The notes under the pieces are model-generated. The model was not told where the DNA came from. It was given only the letters and a program-made list of their open reading frames with translations, and did no database searches. This document shows, piece after piece, positions 26,370-38,296 of a stretch of 64,000 nucleotides of DNA. A program made the position numbers and the translations under genes. The first letter of the stretch is position 1. The number at the start of each line of letters is the position of its first letter. Source of the stretch: Shewanella nanhaiensis. GTDB lineage: Bacteria > Pseudomonadota > Gammaproteobacteria > Enterobacterales > Shewanellaceae. Where the stretch lies: positions 62,001-126,000 of the forward strand of contig NZ_JAHZST010000006.1 of assembly GCF_019457885.1 (NCBI RefSeq). Direction: 5' to 3'.

Positions 26370-27128
26370 ATGGATATCACCTTAACCCATGCGGTTTTGC
26401 TACTTGTTACCGGCTTTTTTGCTGGAATCATTAATACCTTGGCAGGTGGTGGCTCAAACCTGACCTTGCCTGCACTCATGGTGATGGGGATGCCTGCTGA
26501 GGTGGCTAATGCCACCAATCGAGTTGGCGTTTTAATGCAGTCTGTTGTTGCGGTATTGGGATTTAAAAAGCATGGCAAGCTCGACACGGATGATACTGTG
26601 CCTATCCTGATCCCCACTATTGTTGGTGGTCTCTTAGGCGCTGCAGGCGCTGCTTATGCTCCCAGCGAATGGATAAAACCTCTGCTGCTGGGCACCATGT
26701 TATTGATGGCATTTATTATTCTAGTTAAGCCCTCGATGGTGGCACCTGAGTTAGGCACTCCAGTTAAACTGGTATCGCAAACCCCAGCTTCATGGTGGTG
26801 GTTAGGCGTGGCTGGTTTTTACGGTGGTTTTGTACAAGCGGGCGTAGGCTTTGTTTTACTGGCCGCTCTAGCAGGCTCTTTACGATACGATCTTGTGCGA
26901 GCTAACGCACTCAAAATGCTCTGTACATTAGTTTTTACCTCAGTTGCACTAGTGCTATTTATCATTGAGGGGCTAATTCAGTGGTTACCTGGATTGATAC
27001 TCGCGCTTAGCACCATGTTTGGCGCTCACCTTGCGGTGAAGCTTGCGATTAAAGCCAGGCCTGAAACTTTAAAATGGTTTCTGTTTATTATGACCTTGGT
27101 AGGTTGTATAGCAGCTATGTTTAGTTAG
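26370..27128 (+). CDS. TauE/SafE family permease (probable sulfite/sulfonate exporter)
   Basis: 252 residues with eight hydrophobic spans and two internally similar halves. The first half carries GFFAGIINTLAGGGSNLTLP and the second GFYGGFVQAGVGFVLLAAL, the duplicated signature of the family. Members move sulfite, sulfoacetate or similar anions across the inner membrane; the actual substrate is not determined here. Single gene; GAGGA lies about 11 bases upstream of the ATG, rather far. Confidence 0.85.
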   Translation: MDITLTHAVLLLVTGFFAGIINTLAGGGSNLTLPALMVMGMPAEVANATNRVGVLMQSVVAVLGFKKHGKLDTDDTVPILIPTIVGGLLGAAGAAYAPSEWIKPLLLGTMLLMAFIILVKPSMVAPELGTPVKLVSQTPASWWWLGVAGFYGGFVQAGVGFVLLAALAGSLRYDLVRANALKMLCTLVFTSVALVLFIIEGLIQWLPGLILALSTMFGAHLAVKLAIKARPETLKWFLFIMTLVGCIAAMFS

Positions 27129-27231
27129 TTCTGAACGCTAACGTATTGTGTTTTTGCTTCTTTTTTGCTTCTTAGTATCACTATTTGGTGAATAGTTTTT
27201 TCTTGATGTTTAAAAAAGTAGACGTTAAATA

Positions 27232-27242
27232 GGGGGGGGGGG
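27232..27242. repeat. Homopolymeric tract of 11 G
   Basis: Eleven G in a row in an otherwise AT-rich spacer, about 86 bases before the gene at 27329. G tracts of this length slip readily and often change promoter spacing. It could also be an assembly artefact. Confidence 0.85.
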
Positions 27243-27328
27243 CGCGAAAGTAGAAATGGATGTAAATTTAAAGCTAGTGTTGTATTGTTAGAACAAGGGA
27301 ATAGGAATTAGTGTATTAGTCTGAATAC

Positions 27329-28771
27329 ATGTTAAATACCACATTAGGGATTAAAGTGATTTTAACGGAATCTAAAGAACGCAAAGGTGTGAAGCTATGT
27401 AAATGGGACAAGGCTCAAGCTTGTGTTCTTGTTATATCTGCTTTTGTATTACTCCTTCTTACAGCATTAGGAGTTGTAACTGTTTTACCCAGCCTGACAA
27501 CTACCGTAAACTCTTGGTTTGATGGTAATCACTGGATCGCAAGCTATTCAGTTTTTTTATTTGGCTGGGGAGTTTCATTATTTTTGAAACTATTATCTGA
27601 TCGCTTTCAATTTGAACAGTGGAAATATGTTTTTTTGTTAGCATTTTCTTTGCTAGGCTCAGTATTAGTGTCAGCTTTAACTGTAAATACGTTTTCACCT
27701 TATTTAATGGCTGCTGCTCTCACTCTTGCTCATTTAAGCTGGTGGTCTTGGCGTAAAGAGTTTAATGAAAGTAAGACGTTTAATACTAAACTTTCTGATA
27801 CTGTTAATTCGTTAGAGGGTAGTTTAAGCACTTTAGATAACAAAATTTTAGAAGCTACTAGCAGCTTGTCACAGATTGACACTACGGTTAATACTCTTGA
27901 CCAAGTAATTAATAATATGCCAAACGAGTCTGCTTTTAAGGCTGCTTCTGAAATTTATGGTGTAACATTTAAAGTTGCTACCGATCTTAAAAACTCACTT
28001 CCTATACTTAGTAAAAGTGTTAAAAACTTAGGGAGTGACAGAAAGAAGACAAAGGAAGCACTGGAAAAGAGTGATTCAGAAGCCCGAGATGCAATTAATA
28101 GTACGTTAGAGTCTTTTTGTGCTATAGCTGAAGCGTGGACACAAACAACGGCTTCGTTTTTTGAAGCTAATATTATGCTTGTAGAAAAATCTACTGATTT
28201 AGATAAGAGTTCTGCTCATAATCAGGAGGCTTTTGAAAGAGGCTCATGTTTTTTCCCTAGTAACGCTTCGTTGGAGAATTTGTCATCTATTTGTGAGAGT
28301 GTGCTATCTGTTTTTACGGATGTCGGCTACTTTGATGAATCTCGACGTGGTAGCAAAAAATTAAAACCCTTACTCTTACCTGTAGGCGTTTTTGCAAAAT
28401 ATGATGCTATATCAGTGCCAGGAGCACCTTCTGCTTTTGAAAGTAAAAATGTTGTACTGATAAACAATGTTGCTGATATTGCAAATACTTTTAAGTCATA
28501 TGGTGATATTCAGAAAAATAGTATTAGTGCGTATTTTGATAGTCAAAAAGGTTGTGGCTCTGTTATTTCATTACCGATACCTATGACTTGGTCTCATGGT
28601 GGATATTTCGGAGTTGTAAATGTCTATAGACCTGAGTCTGGTGGGGTTAAAAACGAACATCTTTTTTATCAACTTTGTACACCAATTTTGTATCTTTTGT
28701 CTGATCTGCTATCATACAAGCTCAGACTGTCCAGTTTGAGTAAAGACCTAGAGGTTTTCGTAGATGAGTAA
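27329..28771 (+). CDS. Orphan membrane protein with coiled-coil and GAF-like domain
   Basis: 480 residues. Three or four hydrophobic spans lie at about 30-60, 70-88, 100-118 and 122-140. A long helical region with coiled-coil character covers about 145-290 (SLEGSLSTLDNKILEATSSL). The C-terminal ~180 residues look like a GAF/PAS-type sensor fold, with GSVISLPIPM then GGYFGVVNVYRP matching the last strands of GAF domains. No kinase, cyclase or methyl-accepting domain follows, which is unusual. The ATG at 27329 lacks a clear ribosome site, and a GTG at residue 21 is an alternative start. Its end overlaps the next gene by eight bases. Confidence 0.7.
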   Translation: MLNTTLGIKVILTESKERKGVKLCKWDKAQACVLVISAFVLLLLTALGVVTVLPSLTTTVNSWFDGNHWIASYSVFLFGWGVSLFLKLLSDRFQFEQWKYVFLLAFSLLGSVLVSALTVNTFSPYLMAAALTLAHLSWWSWRKEFNESKTFNTKLSDTVNSLEGSLSTLDNKILEATSSLSQIDTTVNTLDQVINNMPNESAFKAASEIYGVTFKVATDLKNSLPILSKSVKNLGSDRKKTKEALEKSDSEARDAINSTLESFCAIAEAWTQTTASFFEANIMLVEKSTDLDKSSAHNQEAFERGSCFFPSNASLENLSSICESVLSVFTDVGYFDESRRGSKKLKPLLLPVGVFAKYDAISVPGAPSAFESKNVVLINNVADIANTFKSYGDIQKNSISAYFDSQKGCGSVISLPIPMTWSHGGYFGVVNVYRPESGGVKNEHLFYQLCTPILYLLSDLLSYKLRLSSLSKDLEVFVDE

Positions 28772-28979
28772 TTTTGTTTTTTTAACCAGAACAATTAATG
28801 AACATATTTCTAGTGAGTTAGAAGTTTCTGATGAGCAAGATCTACAAGTGTTAAATGACAGAATTCAAAAGAATATTCAGATGATTTCGGAAATTAATGG
28901 TGTGTATCTGCACACTCGAGAAAGCTGTACTAATGAAAAGAAGCAAGAAGATAACTGGACTACAGCTGTTGCAGGCTAA
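28764..28979 (+). CDS. Small hypothetical partner of the GAF-like membrane protein
   Basis: 71 residues, soluble, predicted mostly helical and acidic (EHISSELEVSDEQDLQVL), with a polar tail. The ATG lies inside the end of the upstream gene (eight-base overlap), so the pair is almost certainly translated together. No family recognised. It may be a small regulator or binding partner of the sensor-like membrane protein. Confidence 0.6.
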   Translation: MSNFVFLTRTINEHISSELEVSDEQDLQVLNDRIQKNIQMISEINGVYLHTRESCTNEKKQEDNWTTAVAG

Positions 28980-29438
28980 GTTTTGCTTCTTGAACAACTT
29001 AAATTAATAATTTAAATCGGTTTATCCTTATAGGTTTTACCTGTTAGCTTATCCCCCCTAAAGAAACACCCTTCTAACGTAGCTATTTTTGAACTGATAA
29101 AGCTGCAATCAACTATCGAAAACTTGGGAAAGTGAAAGTTGAAGCAGAATTCACATCAAAAATTGATCACAGAGAATGGCTTTACTGTTTTTAAACAACC
29201 TGAAGGCTCAATTTGCCGATGATACTTGTCTTATCCTCTGGGCTGGAACTTGTAACTGCTCCATAAGATAGAGCTTAAATGGGCTTCACAGGGCTGTTTT
29301 GCGATAGCTTTCTCCAACGCCATATTCGCAACTTCTTGGGGTCATCTATTCTCTCAAATCATTAGCGATAGCTCACCCAAGGCTAAGTTAAGTGGTGGGA
29401 CTTAACCTCGGGAGAGCAGTTTAGCTAATGAAAGTCGC
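28980..29438. other. 459-base gene-free stretch
   Basis: Separates the orphan membrane pair from katG. An AT palindrome (AAATTAATAATTT) lies near 29006, and GCGATAGCT occurs twice near 29303 and 29364. No convincing frame or terminator was found. It may hold decayed coding sequence. Confidence 0.4.
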
Positions 29439-31685
<2,247 letters not shown>

Positions 31686-31735
31686 TTAATTAGAATTATT
31701 CTTTATTCGTGCTTAGATTAAACTCAAGGTTCATT

Positions 31736-32728
31736 TCATCTGGTAACCACCTTTATATTGTCTAATGTTTTTAAAAAGCTTGTTATATCCTCGACCTCTT
31801 TATTGGAGAGTGTTATTCCAAGTTGATGAAACCCAGTATCTTTTACTGCTTGTTCTAATGATGTTTCTGCTCCATCATGAAAATAGGGCGCCGTTTTTGA
31901 TACATTTCTTAATGAGGGAACTTTAAATTGAAAATCGTCGGCAGAACTCTTAGTTAAATGAGCTCTTCCTCTATCAATTTTATTAGGGTAGGGATTAACA
32001 ACGCCCATTCTTGTAAACATCTGTCCTCCAAGAAGAGGGCCATTGTGGCATGCGACACAGCCCGCAGTGATAAAAGTCATCACTCCCTGTTTCTCTTTTT
32101 CAGATAACACATTGGTCTCACCATTTAAAAAAAGATCAAACCTGTCTTCCGATATTAAGGTTCTTTGAAAGGCGGCTAGGGCATCCAAAATATTATGAAA
32201 ATTCAGCGGGGAGTCTTCATCTGGATAGGCTTTAATAAATAGCGCTAAATAGCCTGTGTTTGTTAAGCGAGTGATAGCTTCCTCTTCCGAGGGGAGTGCC
32301 ATCTCTATGGGATTTAATATTGGAAATTTTGCTTGCTCTATTAGTGTCTTAGCTCTTCCATCCCAAAACTGAGTAAACTGCAATCCAGCGTTCCAAGTGG
32401 TTGGGCTATTTCGCGTACCTGCCGTACCTAAAGCCCCAAAAGACACTGCTAAGTTATCTGTGCCAGAACCGGGGTTTTCATCTGTGCCTAATAAGTTATG
32501 ACACGAGTTACATGACTGGGTTTTATTGATGGATAGTTGATTATCAAAATAGAGTCTTTTCCCTAAAGCTATTTTATCATCATTGTCATTTTCTCCCCCA
32601 GGCATCTTATTGGGTAAGGGTTTAAAAAATTTAATCGCGATAGCATGAATAGAGTTTTCTGTGGCATCAGCCTGTACTGAATCACAGATAAATAGGAGTG
32701 TAAGTAAACAAAATATTGTATGTTTCAT
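31736..32728 (-). CDS. Di-heme cytochrome c peroxidase (MauG/CcpA family)
   Basis: 330 residues. Signal peptide residues 1-20 (LLFICDSVQA). Two c-type heme motifs, CNSCH near residue 76 and CVACH near 228, the standard di-heme arrangement, with the family segments NSPTTWNAGLQFTQFWDGR and FKVPSLRNVSKTAPYFHDG. It reduces H2O2 in the periplasm with electrons from small cytochromes. It is upstream of the exported catalase-peroxidase. The ribosome site is weak. The spacer up to 33025 holds no obvious OxyR site. Confidence 0.92.
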   Translation of the reverse strand: MKHTIFCLLTLLFICDSVQADATENSIHAIAIKFFKPLPNKMPGGENDNDDKIALGKRLYFDNQLSINKTQSCNSCHNLLGTDENPGSGTDNLAVSFGALGTAGTRNSPTTWNAGLQFTQFWDGRAKTLIEQAKFPILNPIEMALPSEEEAITRLTNTGYLALFIKAYPDEDSPLNFHNILDALAAFQRTLISEDRFDLFLNGETNVLSEKEKQGVMTFITAGCVACHNGPLLGGQMFTRMGVVNPYPNKIDRGRAHLTKSSADDFQFKVPSLRNVSKTAPYFHDGAETSLEQAVKDTGFHQLGITLSNKEVEDITSFLKTLDNIKVVTR

Positions 32729-32985
32729 ATTTGTTTCTTTTAAATTAGATGTGTTTAAATTACATTAAAAATGAAAGGGTACAAATCAATTGTATCGATT
32801 GTTTTAATAGCTAAAACAGATTGGTAATAGTATTGGGGAATATGTGGTAGTACTTTTGTCTATTTCGGGGCGATAAAAAAGGATATGTTTAGGCTATTTA
32901 TGTTCCATCTGTTCCAATTTCATCTGTTTAGTAAAACAAGATGAGTATGGTTATATAAATAGTGTTGTTTAATCATGTTAGTTAT

Positions 32986-33025
32986 AAAAGAGTAAAAGTC
33001 GGATGAAGGCACTATTTACTCTTTT
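32986..33025. terminator. Hairpin beyond the histone-deacetylase-like gene
   Basis: Eleven-base arms AAAAGAGTAAA/TTTACTCTTTT with a long (18-base) loop, immediately past the - strand stop. Position and runs support a terminator, though the loop is large. Confidence 0.6.
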
Positions 33026-33943
33026 TTAGCCTAAATCAAAAGCGGCTTGGATCAATTGAAAGTGTATCGGCACGAGTGCACTTTGCTCTGTGCGGTAACC
33101 GCCACCGACAACGGCGGCCACAGGAATGCCTCGCTGCTTCATGGTGTCGAGTAGAAAGTGGTCTCGCTGGTAGATGGCTTGAGTCGATATATTGAGGTAT
33201 CCCAGCTCATCGTCTTGATGTATATCGACGCCTGCATCATAGATAATAAGATCCGGCTGGTGCAGGTTTACCGCCATCTCAACCACCTGCTTAAACGTGG
33301 TAAGAAAGTTGTTATCGTCAGTGCCACGGGTTAAAGGCAGATCGAGATCGGAGTCAGGTTTACGGGTAGGGAAGTTTTTATCACAGTGAAAGGAGAGGGT
33401 GATGATATCATCCCGGTCTTGGCATAAGGTTGCGGTTCCATCACCTTGATGCACGTCGCTGTCGATGATCAAGACCTTGTCGATATTCTCTCTTTGCAGT
33501 GCAAAGTGAGCCGCTAACACCAGATCGTTGAGCAGGCAAAAACCGCTACCAAAATCTTTATGTGCATGGTGATACCCGCCACTTAAATGGATGGCAACTC
33601 CATGCTCAATCGCTTTCATCGCCGCTAATACTGTGCCAGCTGCTGAGGTTAGCGTGCGCTGCATTAGTGCTTCACTCCAGGGGAATCCGATACGGCGCAT
33701 CTTATTTGCTGCTAATGTCCCAGTTATTAACTGCTCAACATATTCATCGCCATGAACCTGCTTAACCTCATTAGCTGTTAACGCTTCAGGGCTGAAAAAT
33801 GCCAGCCTCTGCTGCCAGTTACTGTCTGTTTCCCTTTTTTTAATTATGAAATCATAAAGATACTGATACTTCATTATTGGGTATCTATGACCTTCAGGTA
33901 GCGAGAGGTGAGAGTACATCGGATGATAAATCAGTGGCAGCAT
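33026..33943 (-). CDS. Histone deacetylase family protein
   Basis: 305 residues. The arginase/deacetylase fold marks are present: LSGGYHHAHKDFGSGFCLLND with the catalytic His pair, IDSDVHQGDGT with Asp and His metal ligands, YDAGVDIHQDDELG with the second Asp, and GGGY near the end. Bacterial members deacetylate small amines or acetyl-lysine in proteins; class IV-like bacterial enzymes are commonly called AcuC-like or acetylpolyamine amidohydrolases. The substrate is unknown. No ribosome site is evident before the ATG. Confidence 0.9.
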   Translation of the reverse strand: MLPLIYHPMYSHLSLPEGHRYPIMKYQYLYDFIIKKRETDSNWQQRLAFFSPEALTANEVKQVHGDEYVEQLITGTLAANKMRRIGFPWSEALMQRTLTSAAGTVLAAMKAIEHGVAIHLSGGYHHAHKDFGSGFCLLNDLVLAAHFALQRENIDKVLIIDSDVHQGDGTATLCQDRDDIITLSFHCDKNFPTRKPDSDLDLPLTRGTDDNNFLTTFKQVVEMAVNLHQPDLIIYDAGVDIHQDDELGYLNISTQAIYQRDHFLLDTMKQRGIPVAAVVGGGYRTEQSALVPIHFQLIQAAFDLG

Positions 33944-34034
33944 GGCAAGTATTAGCGGTGAACAGTGGCAAGATAATAACAGCTTTATTATGTCTGTTTA
34001 AATAAGCGGTTTTAAACATAGGACGACACTGATT

Positions 34035-34087
34035 GCCTGCGAGGACGTTCGCAAGCTCACTGCTAGGACGCTACGCTGCGAGTTAAA
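34035..34087. repeat. Dispersed palindromic repeat, partial copy
   Basis: This copy has the 3' part of the family: GCGAGGACGTTCGC (near-palindromic) then GCTCACTGCTAGGACGCTACGC and TGCGAGTTAAA. It matches the copies at 34162 and 40243. The whole 33944-34720 spacer (777 bases) is made largely of such repeats and AT-rich filler; short frames in it have no protein-like support. Confidence 0.75.
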
Positions 34088-34116
34088 AGCCAAGCCGAGT
34101 ATTTGTCATTGCCGTC

Positions 34117-34137
34117 ATCCCGGGCTTGTTCCGGGAT
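34117..34137. repeat. Stem-loop of the GTCATCCCGG type
   Basis: Perfect seven-base arms ATCCCGG/CCGGGAT around GCTTGTT, within the string GTCATCCCGGGC then GGGATCCA. This resembles a small palindromic repeat widely scattered in proteobacterial genomes. Confidence 0.7.
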
Positions 34138-34161
34138 CCATTGTTTTGAAACTGAGAAGGG

Positions 34162-34245
34162 CGGGCTTCGCCCTGCTAGAACGGCACTACGTGCCTGCGA
34201 GTACGTTCGCAAGCTCACTGCTAGGGCGCTACGCTGCGAGTCAAA
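34162..34245. repeat. Dispersed palindromic repeat, full copy
   Basis: Three consecutive inverted motifs: GGGCTTCGCCC, GGCACTACGTGCC and GCGAGTACGTTCGC, then the GCTCACTGCTAGG segment. Part of the family at 34035 and 40243. Confidence 0.8.
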
Positions 34246-34720
34246 AACAAAAGCAAAGACTCAAGACAAAAGACAAAAGCAAAAGATGTTCTCACCACGG
34301 AGCGCTACGCTACACGGAGGTAAAGCTGGAGGAAGAGATGATGGCTTTTGATCTTCTCCGTGGTATCAGTGTTCAACAACGTCCCTGTTTAACGGCTAGT
34401 TCGGCTCCTGCCTCTTGCTCATTGGCACATGGCTTTGCCATATTCGCTGTGGTGAATGGCTTAGTGCTTTAGAGCTGGTGCAAGTTTCTGTCTAGGAGTT
34501 GCGAATGGAAAATAGGCTGTTACTTTAAAATTTTAAAAATAAAGTATATAAAAAACGAGAGTCTAAGCTAGCTTATTATAAAATAATTTAATTGATTGGT
34601 AAGTATATTGGTTTTTGTGGTTGACAATATTAACACTCCTAAGTTAACAATGAAAAGAGCTGTAGGTAAATTGATTTTTACCTATACCATTCTTGTTTTA
34701 CTTTATAAAAAGGAATTAAA

Positions 34721-35185
34721 ATGAAAATCAAAGCATTGACAGCTTTATTGACATCAATTTTGATATCGAATCCAAGTGTGGCTATAAATTTTAATGATAT
34801 ACACAGTTGCCGAGCTCATCTTGACTTTATAACTGAATCAAACCTTAACCCCGTACCTTCACAGTATTCCTCTTCTGATATAACTCAGATTCGAAAGTCA
34901 TTAGCGGAATATAATCAAGATATTATGGATAAATACCTTGAGCCTGCGCTACAAGAGGAGAGTGGAGGAGATGCGGATAAATTAAAATTGATGAAAGATA
35001 AAATTGTTCAAAATCATCGTATTATTGTGAAAAACCTAGAGGCTAGATATCAGGATAAACGTATCTATATGGAGTTGGTATTAGCTGTAGATAACTGCAT
35101 TAAGTCTGTTAGACCATCAGATAATCTAAATGAAGAGTTAAATAAGACTGTGAATACAATGCTATCACTGGCCATGAAAAAATAA
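34721..35185 (+). CDS. Hypothetical periplasmic protein
   Basis: 154 residues with an AAGGAA ribosome site. Signal peptide about 1-20 (LLTSILISNPSVA-IN). The mature part is helical, charged, and has two cysteines (one near the start, one near residue 127) that might form a disulfide. No family recognised. It stands alone between a repeat-rich spacer and the large surface-protein gene. Confidence 0.65.
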   Translation: MKIKALTALLTSILISNPSVAINFNDIHSCRAHLDFITESNLNPVPSQYSSSDITQIRKSLAEYNQDIMDKYLEPALQEESGGDADKLKLMKDKIVQNHRIIVKNLEARYQDKRIYMELVLAVDNCIKSVRPSDNLNEELNKTVNTMLSLAMKK

Positions 35186-35466
35186 TCCTCTTTAAATATT
35201 TCATACTTTATCTTTTTATTTTTCTTAAGTTTGTTTTTGATTAATAAACGTTATAGATAGTTTTTATTTGTGGAAAGCATCAAGGGAAGTGCCATTTACA
35301 TCTTCGCTTGGTGATTTTTGATTTTTATACATCACTTGAATATAAACATTTGTGGATTTTCTTTAAAAACTACCAACTCTACCTATATCTCGTTCCAATA
35401 GATTCTGAAAGAATTATTTAATCAACGGAAATTATAAATCTCAGGTAATGAGGAAACGAGGCACGA

Positions 35467-38232
35467 ATGAAATTTAAAAAAAATATAAGAAAAATAGTAG
35501 GTTTGAGCTCCTTTATCAGTATGAGCTCTTTTGCGACAAACCTTCCAGTTAGCACAACTCCTTTAGACTTAGATACTTCATTTAATTCCAGTGGATTAGT
35601 TCAGTTCAATTATGGTGATAGTACTGCTGTTGACGCTAGATCTTATTTCTATGATGTTGAAAGTACAACTGACGGTAAAGTGATTGCTGTTGGTCATGTG
35701 TCTCGAGCTAGTGTTAACGGTGCTTATGACATGCTTATCGTAAAGTACAATCAAGATGGCACCTTAGACACCAGCTTTGATTCTGATGGTAAGTTGATTA
35801 TGCCAATGCTTGATGATGCTCGTTTGGGCTCAGTGGCGATACAGCCTGATGGTAAGATAATAGTATTGGCAATCACTCGAGAGGTTGATAAACCTTTTCA
35901 GGTTCAAGTGATGCGCTTTAATATAAATGGGGCATTAGATACAAGCTTTGGGGATAGTGGGAAGTATACATTAGTTAACCCAGACAAAGAGTTACGGGGG
36001 AAAGATCTGGCTATAGCCTCTAATGGTGATATTTTATTTATGGCCCATGAGTTTCTCGAGAAGTCGTTTGGGATCCAGAAGTATCAAACAAAAATTATCA
36101 AGTTGGATTCATCCGGTGCCGTCGCCCCTGGTTTCAACTTAGCTTATGTAGATTCGGTACATGTAGGTGATTCGAGTGAGCACTCTATCGAGATGGAACA
36201 GCTCTCTTTAGATGACAGCGATAATATTTACGTCTCAGGTCGTATGATTGGTGTTAGTAATAGCAGCCATACCCGACGTTATACGATGTTGGCGGGCAAA
36301 TATAACATTAATGGAGATCCGCTTACATTTGGTAACCTCGGTGCGGATTCGAATTTTTGGTATTTACATTCAGATCTCACTGATACAGCCCCTTCAGGCG
36401 TTCCTCAATCCAACAATATCCTCAACACTAGTCTTGTATTGCCAAATGGTGATGTTGTTAGTGCGGGTTGTGATGCTACAGGGCTTTCAAGATTACAAAA
36501 ACAGACAAGCTCTGGAGATTTTGTCACTGCATTTGGAAATAATGGAGTACAAACATTTGATAATTTGACTAGTGCTGGTGGTGGAGAGGAGTGTATCAAT
36601 GAGCTAGCATACCACCAAAACATAGGCCTAATTGCTGTAGGTAATGATAGTAATGAACAGATGGTCTTTACTATTGACTCTCTGACCGGCAGCTTAACCC
36701 AACTCTCTTCTGGAAAGCTTATTCCCTCCTCAACTGGAACGAGTCCCAATGGTCGGCTGGATGCCATTAGTGTTCTGAAAAATGGTAAAATATTAGTGTC
36801 TGGCACTACCGGTGTACCTTTTTCCTCGGGAAATACAGTTGAGTCAGCATTAATGGTTCATATTGGGGAGTCGCTTCCTGATGCAACCAACAATATTGAT
36901 GTAATGAACTTTGCTTCTGTTAATGATGCGCCTTTATCATCTCAAGTGACTTCGGTAGCAGATACGGCAACTATTTCCCCTTCTGGAACCGTGACGGCAT
37001 CGGTATTAAATGGTGCTGTTATTCGTAATGGAGGGGATAGGCGATTAACTGGACTACTTGGTATTTCCGATGGCGATAGTCTTCAGCTTTCACACACTTC
37101 TGCAAATGAAGTTAGCGGGAGTAAAACAACCTCATTAATTGTTCGGGCAGGTCAAGTTGGTCATCATAGGAATAATAGATCGTGGAATACAGGTAATGAG
37201 GTATTCAATTTCACCTCAATTGCATCGGCGGCTGACACAGTACCAGATAGTTTTGTGTTACAGCCAACATCGACAACTCTTTACCAGTTAGCTGTTATCG
37301 CAATCTCGAATACGATCACTGTATCGGGTATTAATGCCGATACGCCTATATCTGTCACTGATGGAGAATACTCTATCAATGGTGAAGGATATATCAGTAC
37401 AGATGGCATAGTTCAACAGGGGGATACAGTATCAGTTAGGCATACAACGGCAACGTGTACCTCTTGTACCCAAACGACGACATTAGATATTGGTGGAGTA
37501 ATAGCTAATTTTGAAAGTACCACTATTGAGACTGATACCACACCAGATCCTATACCACTTAATCATAATTACAGCGAAACCCCGCTACCAAATGAAACGA
37601 TCACATTTAATGATGTGATCACTGTAACAGGAATTAATGCGCCAACGGAGGTCAGTATCTCAGCTTCGGCACTCTACAGTATCAACGGTGGTACCTTTAC
37701 CAGTGATACTGGTACGGTGAATAATAACGATGTGATCAGTGTTCGATATGACGCGTCTGCTATTTATAATGGGGCTAAATCAGTTGAAATGTTGATTGGT
37801 GGTATATCCACTCATTTTCACAGTACAACAGCAGAGAAAGATACCACCCCTGCTAACTTTAGTTTTGGTGTGGTAAACAATGTCGCAATAAGTACGCTAG
37901 TAACATCAACACCATTAACAGTGAGCGAGATAAATGCTCCGACTGCTATCTCAATTGTTAATGGTGAATATAGTATTAATGATGGAGCGTTTATGACCTC
38001 GGCATCTACTGTCAGCGATGAGGATAAAGTCATTGTACGTCACACATCTTCCGATAAGAATGATGTTACTAGCATTACAGAGCTGACTATAGGTGGAGTC
38101 GTGGGTACCTTTTCGACTAAAACAGAACCCCTTGATGATAAAGTTAATCACAATAGTAGTGGCGGAGCGTTAGGAGTGGGGTTGCTATCACTGCTACTAA
38201 TCTCTGGCTTTAGGAGGATAAGGGAGTTATAA
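35467..38232 (+). CDS. Surface protein: delta-60 beta-propeller, Ig-like repeats, GlyGly-CTERM
   Basis: 921 residues. Signal peptide about 1-23. Residues ~30-460 contain delta-60-type propeller repeats (LDTSFDSDGK, LDTSFGDSGK). From ~470 a run of Ig-like modules repeats the pattern ItVsGINAPT...YSING(G)...VNNNDVISVRH...IGGV...F.STT. The C-terminus SSGGALGVGLLSLLL followed by FRRIREL is a GlyGly-CTERM signal: glycine motif, one hydrophobic helix, basic tail. Such proteins are exported, cut by rhombosortase and attached to the surface. It is probably adhesive or structural. A strong terminator follows; two LuxR-type regulators converge on it. Confidence 0.8.
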   Translation: MKFKKNIRKIVGLSSFISMSSFATNLPVSTTPLDLDTSFNSSGLVQFNYGDSTAVDARSYFYDVESTTDGKVIAVGHVSRASVNGAYDMLIVKYNQDGTLDTSFDSDGKLIMPMLDDARLGSVAIQPDGKIIVLAITREVDKPFQVQVMRFNINGALDTSFGDSGKYTLVNPDKELRGKDLAIASNGDILFMAHEFLEKSFGIQKYQTKIIKLDSSGAVAPGFNLAYVDSVHVGDSSEHSIEMEQLSLDDSDNIYVSGRMIGVSNSSHTRRYTMLAGKYNINGDPLTFGNLGADSNFWYLHSDLTDTAPSGVPQSNNILNTSLVLPNGDVVSAGCDATGLSRLQKQTSSGDFVTAFGNNGVQTFDNLTSAGGGEECINELAYHQNIGLIAVGNDSNEQMVFTIDSLTGSLTQLSSGKLIPSSTGTSPNGRLDAISVLKNGKILVSGTTGVPFSSGNTVESALMVHIGESLPDATNNIDVMNFASVNDAPLSSQVTSVADTATISPSGTVTASVLNGAVIRNGGDRRLTGLLGISDGDSLQLSHTSANEVSGSKTTSLIVRAGQVGHHRNNRSWNTGNEVFNFTSIASAADTVPDSFVLQPTSTTLYQLAVIAISNTITVSGINADTPISVTDGEYSINGEGYISTDGIVQQGDTVSVRHTTATCTSCTQTTTLDIGGVIANFESTTIETDTTPDPIPLNHNYSETPLPNETITFNDVITVTGINAPTEVSISASALYSINGGTFTSDTGTVNNNDVISVRYDASAIYNGAKSVEMLIGGISTHFHSTTAEKDTTPANFSFGVVNNVAISTLVTSTPLTVSEINAPTAISIVNGEYSINDGAFMTSASTVSDEDKVIVRHTSSDKNDVTSITELTIGGVVGTFSTKTEPLDDKVNHNSSGGALGVGLLSLLLISGFRRIREL

Positions 38233-38261
38233 CCAAGAAGCGAGGGAGCTAGATCAAATCT

Positions 38262-38296
38262 AAAGGGTGAATTTGAATGTTCAAATTCACCCTTTT
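38262..38296. terminator. Bidirectional terminator between the surface protein and LuxR regulators
   Basis: Long perfect inverted repeat, AAAGGGTGAATTTGAA and its complement, with A- and T-runs outside. It overlaps the stop codon of the - strand regulator. Confidence 0.92.

Noticed and set aside
34103..34472. Two open frames (82 and 108 codons) in the repeat-rich spacer
   Set aside because: They run through the palindromic repeats, with cysteine- and arginine-rich nonsense composition and no ribosome site.
35467..38232. The large surface protein as a CRISPR- or toxin-type repeat protein (RTX, YD repeats)
   Set aside because: The repeats are delta-60 propeller and Ig-like, with no calcium nonapeptides, YD or toxin core.
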